A stretch of 12,136 nt of DNA from Schaedlerella sp. GTDB lineage: Bacteria > Bacillota > Clostridia > Lachnospirales > Lachnospiraceae. This document shows, in pieces, positions 5,633-12,136 of the stretch (positions are counted from its first letter, which is position 1; every line of letters begins with the position of its first letter). The translations under genes were made by a program, and so were the position numbers. The stretch covers positions 1 through 12,136 of the forward strand of contig JAHHTO010000074.1 in assembly GCA_020024595.1 (NCBI GenBank). Direction: 5' to 3'. Below the pieces are notes generated by a model. That model saw only the letters and a program-made list of their open reading frames with translations, ran no database searches and was not told where the DNA came from.

Positions 5633-6469
5633 TTATCGCGCAGTCTCCACGCAATTGTTCATCAGCATTGCAATCGTCATTGGTCCGACTCCTCCCGGAA
5701 CCGGAGTGATCGCAGACACTTTATCTTTTACTTTCTCAAAATCAACATCTCCGCACAGTTTATTCTGCTCATTTCGATGCATTCCCACATCAATTACCAC
5801 TGCACCGTCTTTCACATAGGTGTCATCAATCATTTGTTGCTTTCCTGCTGCGACAATCAGAATGTCTGCACGTTTTGTAATCTTTTTTAAATCTTTTGTA
5901 TGAGAATGAGCAACTGTAACAGTTGCATTTTCTCTAAGAAGAAGTGCTGTCATCGGTTTGCCGACAATATTGCTTCTTCCCACAATAACACACTCTTTTC
6001 CATCAATAGAAATATCTGAACGCTTCAAAAGTTCTATAATTCCGGCAGGGGTACAAGAACAAAATCCCTTCTCCCCGATCCAGAGTCTTCCTACACTGAC
6101 CGGATGAAATCCATCCACATCTTTATCCGGGGAAATTGTACGAATCACTTTATCCGCATCCATATGTGCAGGAAGTGGAAGCTGTACCAGAATACCGTTT
6201 ACTTTCGGATCCATATTCAACTGTTCTACAAGTGCCAGAAGTTCTTCCTCTTCTGCAGACTCAGGCAACTCATATGCCTCGGAACGAATTCCGATATAGG
6301 CACAAGCTTTTTTCTTATTATTTACATATACGCTTGAGGCCGGATCCTCTCCGACTTGAACAACCGCAAGACAAATTTCTCTTCCTGCTGCTTTCATTTC
6401 CGCCACTTCTGCTTTTAATTCTTCTTTGATTTCCCCAGAAATCCTCTTTCCGTCGATTAATTGTGTCAT
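5633..6469 (-). CDS. folD: bifunctional methylene-THF dehydrogenase/methenyl-THF cyclohydrolase
   Basis: 278 aa, full length. Catalytic motif YVNNKKK at 48-54 (Y48 and K52 correspond to the active-site Tyr and Lys of the family), substrate-binding LVQLPLP at 94-100, DKDVDGFHP at 115-123, the nucleotide-binding GRSNIVGKPM at 164-173, and PVPGGVGPMT at 256-265. It interconverts 5,10-methylene-, 5,10-methenyl- and 10-formyl-THF in the cytoplasm, acting directly after Fhs, whose gene lies 74 nt upstream. Together they supply one-carbon units for purines, thymidylate and methionine, or form the lower methyl branch in an acetogen. CAGGAG lies before the ATG. I saw no terminator or convincing promoter between fhs and folD. 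Confidence 0.96.
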   Translation of the reverse strand: MTQLIDGKRISGEIKEELKAEVAEMKAAGREICLAVVQVGEDPASSVYVNNKKKACAYIGIRSEAYELPESAEEEELLALVEQLNMDPKVNGILVQLPLPAHMDADKVIRTISPDKDVDGFHPVSVGRLWIGEKGFCSCTPAGIIELLKRSDISIDGKECVIVGRSNIVGKPMTALLLRENATVTVAHSHTKDLKKITKRADILIVAAGKQQMIDDTYVKDGAVVIDVGMHRNEQNKLCGDVDFEKVKDKVSAITPVPGGVGPMTIAMLMNNCVETAR

Positions 6470-6543
6470 ATTTTTCTCCTGTATCTCTCTGAGTCGTCAT
6501 TTCTCTAATGTGATCTGTATACAGAATTCCGGCAAACCAGTCT

Positions 6544-8214
6544 CTAAAACAGCCCCGTAATCTTTCCATCATCTGTTACATCGATATGATTTGCTGCCGG
6601 TACTTTTGGTAAGCCCGGCATCGTCATAACCGCACCTGTCAAGGCAACCACAAAACCTGCACCTGCATTCACATATACTTCACGGATATGAATATCAAAA
6701 TTCTCTGGACGTCCCAGTTTCTTTGCATCATCTGAAAGAGAATACTGGTTTTTTGCCATGCAGACCGGTACATTTCCAAAGCCCATGGACTCGATCTTAG
6801 CAAGTTGCTTTTCTGCCGCTGGTTCATAGATGACAGAACGGGCACCGTAAATTTCCTTAGCAATCTTCTCTATCTTTTCTTTCAAAGAAAGTTCATCTTC
6901 ATAAAGTGGATGATAATGACTTTCTTTTGTCTCTAATGTTTCCAACACCTTTTCTGCCAGAGGAATTCCACCCTCCCCACCTTTTTCCCATACTTCTGCG
7001 AGTGCAAACTCACATCCATGCTCTTTGCAAAACCTGCGGATGTAATCATTCTCAGCTTCTGTATCTGTAATAAAGGAGTTCAAAGTTACGATGACCGGAA
7101 CATCATACTTCTGAATATTTTCAATATGTTTCTCTAAATTAACAATTCCTTTTGCAAGTGCTTCCAGATTTTCCTCTGCCAGATCAGCCTTTGCAACTCC
7201 ACCATTATACTTCAAAGCGCGTACAGTTGCAACTATAACTACCACATCTGGTTTCAGACCGGCTTTCCGGCACTTGATATCCATAAACTTTTCTGCTCCC
7301 AGATCTGCTCCAAATCCTGCTTCGGTGATCGTGATATCACTCATTTTCAATGCCATCTTTGTAGCACGTACACTGTTGCATCCATGTGCAATATTTGCAA
7401 ACGGCCCACCATGCACCAATGCTGGTGTATGTTCCAGCGTCTGGATCAGATTCGGTTTGATCGCATCCTTTAGCAATGCGGTCATAGCACCTGTCGCCTG
7501 CAGATCATCAGCAGTTACTGGATCACCTGCAAAATTATAAGCAACAATGATTCTTCCAAGACGCCGCTTCAAATCAGCAAGGTCATCAGCGAGACAGAGA
7601 ATCGCCATGATTTCAGATGCAACCGTAATCACAAAATGGTCTTCTCTCACCATTCCGTCCATTTTATTGCCAAGACCTACAACTACATTGCGCAGCACTC
7701 GGTCATTCATATCCAAACACCGTTTCCAGACAACCTGTCTTGGGTCAATCTGAAGTGCGTTTCCTTGTTGAATATGATTGTCCAACATTGCCGCAAGAAG
7801 ATTATTGGCAGATGTGATTGCATGGAAATCTCCGGTAAAATGAAGATTCAGATCATCCATTGGAACAACCTGTGAATATCCGCCGCCGGCAGCTCCTCCC
7901 TTGATACCAAAACATGGACCAAGAGATGGTTCACGCAATGCAATAACAGCTTTTTTATTCAGCTTTGCCATCGCTTGTCCCAATCCGACAGTTATAGTTG
8001 TCTTTCCTTCTCCCGCAGGTGTCGGATTAATCGCCGTTACAAGTACTAATTTACCATCTTCATTCTCTTTGATCTTATCCCAGAATTCTTCGGAAAGTTT
8101 TGCTTTATACTTTCCGTAATACTCCAAATCCTCCTCTGCAATTCCTGCCATGTCAGCCACATCTCTAATTGGCAGCATTTCTGCCTCTTGTGCTATCTGA
8201 ATATCTGTTTTCAT
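6544..8214 (-). CDS. fhs: formate-tetrahydrofolate ligase (formyl-THF synthetase)
   Basis: 556 aa, the normal length for bacterial enzymes. ATP-dependent joining of formate to THF is supported by the P-loop region NPTPAGEGKTT at about 63-73, the conserved LREPSLGPCFGIKGGAAGGG, the folate-site motif DLNLHFTGDFHAIT, HGGPFANIAHGCNS and TEAGFGADLGAEKF. The start is placed at 8214, not at the upstream in-frame ATG at 8232: AGGAGG lies seven bases before 8214, while 8232 has no Shine-Dalgarno sequence and would itself overlap that site. It follows ftsK by 85 nt with no clear terminator between, so it is probably in the same operon, and it precedes folD, the next enzyme in the pathway. Residues and motifs appear intact. 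Confidence 0.96.
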   Translation of the reverse strand: MKTDIQIAQEAEMLPIRDVADMAGIAEEDLEYYGKYKAKLSEEFWDKIKENEDGKLVLVTAINPTPAGEGKTTITVGLGQAMAKLNKKAVIALREPSLGPCFGIKGGAAGGGYSQVVPMDDLNLHFTGDFHAITSANNLLAAMLDNHIQQGNALQIDPRQVVWKRCLDMNDRVLRNVVVGLGNKMDGMVREDHFVITVASEIMAILCLADDLADLKRRLGRIIVAYNFAGDPVTADDLQATGAMTALLKDAIKPNLIQTLEHTPALVHGGPFANIAHGCNSVRATKMALKMSDITITEAGFGADLGAEKFMDIKCRKAGLKPDVVVIVATVRALKYNGGVAKADLAEENLEALAKGIVNLEKHIENIQKYDVPVIVTLNSFITDTEAENDYIRRFCKEHGCEFALAEVWEKGGEGGIPLAEKVLETLETKESHYHPLYEDELSLKEKIEKIAKEIYGARSVIYEPAAEKQLAKIESMGFGNVPVCMAKNQYSLSDDAKKLGRPENFDIHIREVYVNAGAGFVVALTGAVMTMPGLPKVPAANHIDVTDDGKITGLF

Positions 8215-8228
8215 CTGTTTTCCTCCTT
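8212..8228 (-). promoter_or_regulatory. ribosome binding site that fixes the fhs start
   Basis: On the minus strand AAGGAGGA (plus 8221-8228) sits at ideal distance from the ATG at 8214-8212. It excludes the longer reading that begins at 8232. Confidence 0.85.
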
Positions 8229-8299
8229 GCATTTACTTTTGTTACGGCTCGCTTTCTGCATCTGTTCTATTTTTACATTCAGCTAAAATCTTTCATGAA

Positions 8300-10834
8300 T
8301 TACTGGCATTCCTGTAAATACTGCTCAAATTCATCTTTTGTCATTAAAACTTTTCTTGGCTTAGTTCCCTCCTCGGGACCAACGACCCCTGCCTCTGCAA
8401 GCTGATCCATAATTCGGGCAGCACGATTAAAACCTATCTTAAACATTCTCTGAAGCATACCAATAGATGCCTTTTCCTTATCAATGATCAGTTTTCCTGC
8501 ATCTACGAAATATGTATCACGACTGTCTGAACTTTCAGCCCCGGACGCTGCAATCGACACTCCTTCTGATTCCAAATCTGCATTCATATGTGCTTCCAGT
8601 TCATCCGTATAATTTGCATTTCCATAACTTTCTATGAGATACTCAACCACCTTCTGAACTTCCTTATCTGACACAAAAGACCCTTGTACACGGACCGGCT
8701 TCGGATATCCGGTTGGATAAAAGAGCATATCACCCTTTCCAAGCAACTTCTCTGCTCCGTTCATATCAATAATAGTTCTTGAGTCAACTCCCGAAGATAC
8801 TGCAAATGCGATTCGAGACGGCATATTTGCCTTGATCAGCCCAGTAATAACATTTACCGATGGTCTCTGTGTTGCCAGAATCAAATGCAGTCCCGCAGCT
8901 CTTGCAAGCTGCGCCAGACGACAGATCGCACCTTCCACATCCTTTGGCGCCACCATCATCAGATCTGCCAGCTCATCCACAATAATAACAATCTGAGGCA
9001 TTTTCTTTGGAGTCTCTTCTCCTGCCTCCATCTGCGTAACCTTTTCATTAAATCCTTTCAGATCTCTGACATTATATTCTGCAAATAGCTGATAACGCTT
9101 CATCATCTCTGCAACAGCCCAGTTCAGTGCACCAGCAGCCTTTCTCGGATCTGTAACAACCGGGATCAAAAGATGCGGAATTCCATTATACACACTCAAT
9201 TCCACAACCTTCGGGTCCACCATGATCAGTTTCACATCTTCCGGATCGGATTTATAAATGATACTCATGATCAATGTATTGATACATACTGACTTACCGG
9301 AACCGGTGGATCCCGCTACAAGCAGATGCGGCATTTTGGCAATGTCCGCAATCACAACTTTTCCTGCAATATCTTTGCCCACTGCAAATGTGATCTTGGA
9401 GGAGCTTTGCTGAAACTCCTTTGATTCCAGCAAATCTCTTAGCATTACTGCCGAATTTTCGCTGTTCGGCACTTCAATCCCTACCGCTGCTTTTCCCGGA
9501 ATCGGTGCTTCGATCCTCAAATCTGTCACCGCCAGATTTAATTTAATATCATCGGCGAGACCAACGATCTTGCTGACCTTGACCCCCTGTTCCGGCTGAA
9601 GCTCATATCGTGTAACAGACGGACCCCAACTTGCGTTCGTCACATGCACCTTTACTCCGAAGTTCTGAAGTGTCTGTTCAAGTTTCATAGCTGTTGCACG
9701 CAAATGGCTGTCTGAATCACCTCCCCCTTTTCTTCCTCTCTTCAGAAGATTTAAAGGCGGAACTCGATATTTCTTTTTCACCAGCTCTTCTCTGGCTTTT
9801 ATCTCCGCCTCCAAAGCCATAGATTCAGATTCAATTTCCTGCATTCCTCGTTTTGCTTTCACAGTTCCAGATTGAAACGTATCCGCTTCTTCCGATGCGG
9901 GTATTTCCATCGCTTCTTCTGGCTTTACAGGTTCGCTTCGGTTGATAACAAACGCTGGATCTTCCATTCCTTCTTGTCGTTCCTGCTCCTCAAATAAAGA
10001 AGGAATTGGTTCTGCCTTTACCGGATCCTCTTCTTTTTCCATCCCCGGATTTAATTCCTGCATTTCCGGTGATTTGTAAGTTCCTTTATCCGCCGTCAAT
10101 GTAGTTGCAAAAGAAACTCCTGTTACTTTCTGGTTTCGAATATTCCTCTTTTTATCAGAATCATCGATAGCCTCTGTTTCTTCTATTCGAAGCGCTTTTG
10201 TTCTTTGACGCTCTTCTTTCCGTTTGGCAGAACGAATCGCAACCGTTTCATGCCGTTTTTTTGCATCTTCATACATACGTCTGCTTCCATGTCTCAACGG
10301 CTTTAACAACGATTTCTCCGTAATTAGAATCAAACAGATCATCATGAGTAAAATCAGTACAACATAAGTTCCGACCACTCCAATTGCAGGGCAAAAAATC
10401 GAAATCAGACATCCACCCAACAATCCGCCAGCCTCTTTCCCAATACTTGCCTGCCTGTAGTACTTTAACAATGCTGTCCCAGGCTCATAAGAATGAATGA
10501 TCAGCTCCAAAAATGCAGTCAGTAAAATACTAAAAAGGATCACTGCCGCTACTTTTATGTAGGCGTGCGCATTGCCTCTGTTTGACATTAGAAATGCAGT
10601 CACACCAAATATCAGAATCGGAAGAATATAGGCAATCCACCCAAACATTCCAAACAATAATTTAGAAAGAATATCCCCTACGATCCCTCCGAGACCAAAA
10701 TTACTTATCAAAAGAAAAATACAGATTGCCAACACTCCCAGTATCAGAATCTCTCCATGCAAGACTGAATTTTTTTGCTCTTTTTTTGTTTTTCCCCTCG
10801 TATTTTTTGTCTTTTTTGTTGACTTTGCAGCCAT
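8300..10834 (-). CDS. ftsK: DNA translocase FtsK/SpoIIIE
   Basis: 844 aa, typical for Clostridia. Residues 1-25 are Lys-rich. Hydrophobic segments between about 28 and 172 make the usual four-helix membrane domain. A charged linker (173-370) leads into the motor: alpha domain from about 375, Walker A GSTGSGKS at 508-515, Walker B IVIIVDEL at 615-622, ATQRPSVNVITG at 654-665, and the DNA-reading winged-helix gamma domain at about 775-844 (IGMLQRMFKIGFNRAARIMDQL region). It is a septum-located hexameric ATP-driven pump that moves chromosomal DNA through the closing division or sporulation septum; sequence does not separate the FtsK and SpoIIIE roles. The start follows AAGGGGG by about seven bases. 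It has its own promoter upstream and is first in a probable operon with fhs and folD. A TepA-like gene lies immediately upstream, as in Bacillus subtilis, where tepA lies near spoIIIE. Confidence 0.95.
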   Translation of the reverse strand: MAAKSTKKTKNTRGKTKKEQKNSVLHGEILILGVLAICIFLLISNFGLGGIVGDILSKLLFGMFGWIAYILPILIFGVTAFLMSNRGNAHAYIKVAAVILFSILLTAFLELIIHSYEPGTALLKYYRQASIGKEAGGLLGGCLISIFCPAIGVVGTYVVLILLMMICLILITEKSLLKPLRHGSRRMYEDAKKRHETVAIRSAKRKEERQRTKALRIEETEAIDDSDKKRNIRNQKVTGVSFATTLTADKGTYKSPEMQELNPGMEKEEDPVKAEPIPSLFEEQERQEGMEDPAFVINRSEPVKPEEAMEIPASEEADTFQSGTVKAKRGMQEIESESMALEAEIKAREELVKKKYRVPPLNLLKRGRKGGGDSDSHLRATAMKLEQTLQNFGVKVHVTNASWGPSVTRYELQPEQGVKVSKIVGLADDIKLNLAVTDLRIEAPIPGKAAVGIEVPNSENSAVMLRDLLESKEFQQSSSKITFAVGKDIAGKVVIADIAKMPHLLVAGSTGSGKSVCINTLIMSIIYKSDPEDVKLIMVDPKVVELSVYNGIPHLLIPVVTDPRKAAGALNWAVAEMMKRYQLFAEYNVRDLKGFNEKVTQMEAGEETPKKMPQIVIIVDELADLMMVAPKDVEGAICRLAQLARAAGLHLILATQRPSVNVITGLIKANMPSRIAFAVSSGVDSRTIIDMNGAEKLLGKGDMLFYPTGYPKPVRVQGSFVSDKEVQKVVEYLIESYGNANYTDELEAHMNADLESEGVSIAASGAESSDSRDTYFVDAGKLIIDKEKASIGMLQRMFKIGFNRAARIMDQLAEAGVVGPEEGTKPRKVLMTKDEFEQYLQECQ

Positions 10835-10849
10835 CTATTGTTCCCCCTT

Positions 10850-10894
10850 GGTATTTGAACATACTGTCGTTAGTATAACATTTTTTCAAATACC
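10850..10894. repeat. nested inverted repeats over the ftsK promoter
   Basis: GGTATTTG at 10850-10857 is matched by CAAATACC at 10887-10894 (perfect 8 bp), and inside it ATACT at 10861-10865 by AGTAT at 10872-10876. The pair spans the -10 box, the predicted transcription start and the spacer, so it could be an operator or a 5'-end RNA hairpin. The two repeats do not share a centre. Confidence 0.45.
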
Positions 10895-10900
10895 TGTCAC
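10872..10900 (-). promoter_or_regulatory. promoter of the ftsK-fhs-folD operon
   Basis: On the minus strand GTGACA (plus 10895-10900, 5 of 6 to TTGACA), a 17-bp spacer, and TATACT (plus 10872-10877, 5 of 6 to TATAAT). Transcription would begin near 10865, about 30 nt before the ftsK ATG. This is the best-matched two-box promoter in the window. Confidence 0.75.
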
Positions 10901-10937
10901 CAAAATTTTTCAGACACCCTAAAAACTTCCCTGATAA

Positions 10938-11705
10938 CTACGATTCCGCCGACAACGATTCCGTGTCTTTTGCGTGTTCTTCTTGCTGCTTTCGTCTGGC
11001 ATCAATCATCTCATGCAGTTTTTTCATTGCCTGACTGATTCCTCCGACTTCGTCAATCAGACCTTCTCTGACAGCATCTTCACCTTCCAGCATTGTACCT
11101 ACATCTTTTACAAGCTGCGTCGGATCTAACATCAGTTCTTCCAGACGTTTCTGGCTGATCCGAGAATGATCCGCAATAAATTCGGTGATTCGATCCTGTG
11201 TCTTTTCCATATTGCGATAACTTTGATAAACTCCGATGAACATTCCGTTAGTACGTACCGGATGCACAATCATTGTTCCACTTGGTACAATAAAAGAATA
11301 ATCTGCAGAAACTGCTAACGGACCTCCGATAGAATGACTTCCTCCAAGAACAAGCGATACTGTAGGCTTGCTCAACGATGCGATCATCTCCGCGATTGCC
11401 AGTCCCGCCTCGACATCCCCTCCAAGTGTATTTAGAAGAATCAAGATTCCTTCCACATCATCACTGTCTTCTGCTTCTGCCAGTCGCGGAAGCAGATGTT
11501 CATACTTGGTTGCTTTTGTATTTCCAGATACCGACTCATGACCTTCGATTTCACCAATAATAGTCAGTAGCTGAATCCGATGACGCTCCTTTCCATTCTC
11601 CAGTTGAAGTGTCCCGGTTTCTTTTATTTCCTCCCTCTCATCCGCACGTTGCTCCTGCGTCTTTTCCTGCGTATTCTGCTTATTCTCCATATTGTTTTTT
11701 CGCAT
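10938..11705 (-). CDS. tepA: TepA-like ClpP-fold serine protease
   Basis: 255 aa. Residues 1-40 are highly charged and Gln/Glu-rich and look disordered. The ClpP/crotonase-fold core runs from about 45 to 230, with NTLGGDVEAGLAIAE at 92-106 (oxyanion region), GGSHSIGG at 121-128 containing the likely nucleophile S125, IVHPVR at 146-151 with H148, and a candidate acid at D194 or D201. It resembles the TepA (YmfB) family, a ClpP relative named translocation-enhancing protein in Bacillus, rather than true ClpP, which lacks this N-terminal tail. I see no signal peptide or membrane segment. The start at 11705 has GGGAGG five bases upstream; the longer frame starting at a TTG at 11720 would begin upstream of that ribosome binding site and is rejected. 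It sits between the metY terminator and the ftsK promoter, suggesting a separate short transcript. Substrate unknown. Confidence 0.85.
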   Translation of the reverse strand: MRKNNMENKQNTQEKTQEQRADEREEIKETGTLQLENGKERHRIQLLTIIGEIEGHESVSGNTKATKYEHLLPRLAEAEDSDDVEGILILLNTLGGDVEAGLAIAEMIASLSKPTVSLVLGGSHSIGGPLAVSADYSFIVPSGTMIVHPVRTNGMFIGVYQSYRNMEKTQDRITEFIADHSRISQKRLEELMLDPTQLVKDVGTMLEGEDAVREGLIDEVGGISQAMKKLHEMIDARRKQQEEHAKDTESLSAES

Positions 11706-11716
11706 ACAAACCTCCC
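11703..11716 (-). promoter_or_regulatory. ribosome binding site that fixes the tepA start
   Basis: On the minus strand GGGAGG (plus 11711-11716) is five bases before the ATG at 11705-11703. An in-frame TTG at 11720 lies upstream of this site and has no site of its own. Confidence 0.8.
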
Positions 11717-11795
11717 GCAAAACATTTCTTTTCTCTCAGATTAGTATGTGAAATAGTTTGTATTTTATTCCGCATTTAAACGCTAATAAGGATGT

Positions 11796-11838
11796 AAAAA
11801 ATGGTATGGATGCAAATTGTATACATCCATACCATTTT
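11796..11838 (-). terminator. rho-independent terminator of metY
   Basis: AATGGTATGGATG at 11800-11812 and CATCCATACCATT at 11824-11836 form a perfect 13-bp stem (15 bp including flanking A/T pairs) with an 11-nt loop. On the minus strand it runs into five or more Ts. It begins only a few bases past the TAA at 11841-11843, so the gene ends cleanly. Confidence 0.92.
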
Positions 11839-11840
11839 GT

Positions 11841-12136
11841 TTATTGTAATGCCTGCTCGACATCCGCAATAATATCGTTTACATTTTCAATTCCCACACT
11901 GAAACGGATCAGATCCGGCTGTACGCCGGCTTCAAGAAGCTCCTGATCATTCATCTGGCGATGGGTATGACTTGCCGGATGAAGAACACAACTTCTTGCA
12001 TCCGCTACATGTGTCACGATCGCTACCATCTTTAACTTATCCATCATCTCAACAGCCGCTTCTCTTCCGCCTTTCAGTCCAAACGTTATAACACCACAGG
12101 TACCATCCGGCATATACTTTTGTGCCAGTTCATAAT
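11841..12136 (-). CDS. metY: O-acetylhomoserine sulfhydrylase (PLP-dependent), C-terminal part
   Basis: Only the last 97 or so residues are inside the window; the frame stays open through 12136, so the gene is cut by the window edge and is not itself truncated. An internal ATG at 12113 is not the start, because the coding sequence continues upstream (YELAQKY before it). Seen are the C-terminal domain features of the Cys/Met-metabolism PLP family: GVITFGLKGGREAA, LKMVAIVTHVADARSCVLHP followed by ASHTH, and AGVQPDLIRFSVGIENVNDI near the end. The VADARSCVLHPASHTH arrangement and the AGV-PDLIR-SVG-E motif are closest to enzymes using sulfide and O-acetylhomoserine to make homocysteine. The PLP lysine lies outside the window, and cystathionine gamma-synthase or lyase relatives cannot be wholly excluded. 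Terminated just downstream. Confidence 0.85.
   Translation of the reverse strand, partial: YELAQKYMPDGTCGVITFGLKGGREAAVEMMDKLKMVAIVTHVADARSCVLHPASHTHRQMNDQELLEAGVQPDLIRFSVGIENVNDIIADVEQALQ

Noticed and set aside
6515..6524. Perfect palindrome CTGTATACAG between fhs and folD
   Set aside because: Only 10 bp, no T-run, no promoter beside it; expected by chance at this scale.
6318..6572. An 84-codon minus-strand frame bridging the fhs-folD junction
   Set aside because: It overlaps both real genes in another phase and has no ribosome binding site or recognisable domain.
11758..11946. A 62-codon plus-strand frame over the metY terminator
   Set aside because: It runs through a clear terminator hairpin and antisense to the conserved metY end, with no ribosome binding site.

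Overview
The window reads as a stretch of ordinary chromosome from a low-to-moderate GC, anaerobic Clostridia, most likely family Lachnospiraceae. This placement is inferred from gene content (NfnAB, an iron-dependent alcohol dehydrogenase, formate-tetrahydrofolate ligase, a SpoIIIE-type FtsK next to a TepA-like ClpP-fold protease), from strong AGGAGG-type ribosome binding sites and from short AT-rich spacers. All eight recognisable protein genes lie on the minus strand, so transcription runs from high to low coordinates. No mobile element, CRISPR array, tRNA or rRNA was seen.

Layout in transcription order: (1) 12136-11841, the C-terminal end of an O-acetylhomoserine sulfhydrylase-type PLP enzyme, closed by a strong terminator. 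(2) 11705-10938, a TepA/ClpP-fold serine protease. (3) A good promoter at 10872-10900, then a probable operon ftsK/spoIIIE - fhs - folD - a membrane zinc-ribbon/TPR protein (10834-4234), ended by a terminator at 4144-4185. (4) An iron-containing alcohol dehydrogenase (4031-2850) with its own promoter, a Rex-like palindrome across the predicted start of transcription, and its own terminator. (5) A two-gene nfnA-nfnB operon (2661-383) whose stop and start codons overlap by one base. (6) Positions 1-280, a long non-coding stretch full of inverted repeats that looks like a structured RNA gene of about 200 nt on the minus strand.

Functionally the window mixes redox balancing (NfnAB couples NADH, NADPH and ferredoxin; the alcohol dehydrogenase disposes of NADH), one-carbon folate metabolism (Fhs activates formate, FolD interconverts formyl-, methenyl- and methylene-THF) and chromosome segregation (FtsK/SpoIIIE). 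Fhs plus FolD would fit the methyl branch of the Wood-Ljungdahl pathway, but they are equally normal in non-acetogens for purine and methyl supply, so acetogenesis cannot be claimed.

The parts most worth a second look are the candidate structured RNA at the left edge, the Rex-like operator at the alcohol dehydrogenase promoter, and the uncharacterised membrane protein co-transcribed with folD. I see no clear undescribed multi-gene system such as a defence island or biosynthetic cluster.
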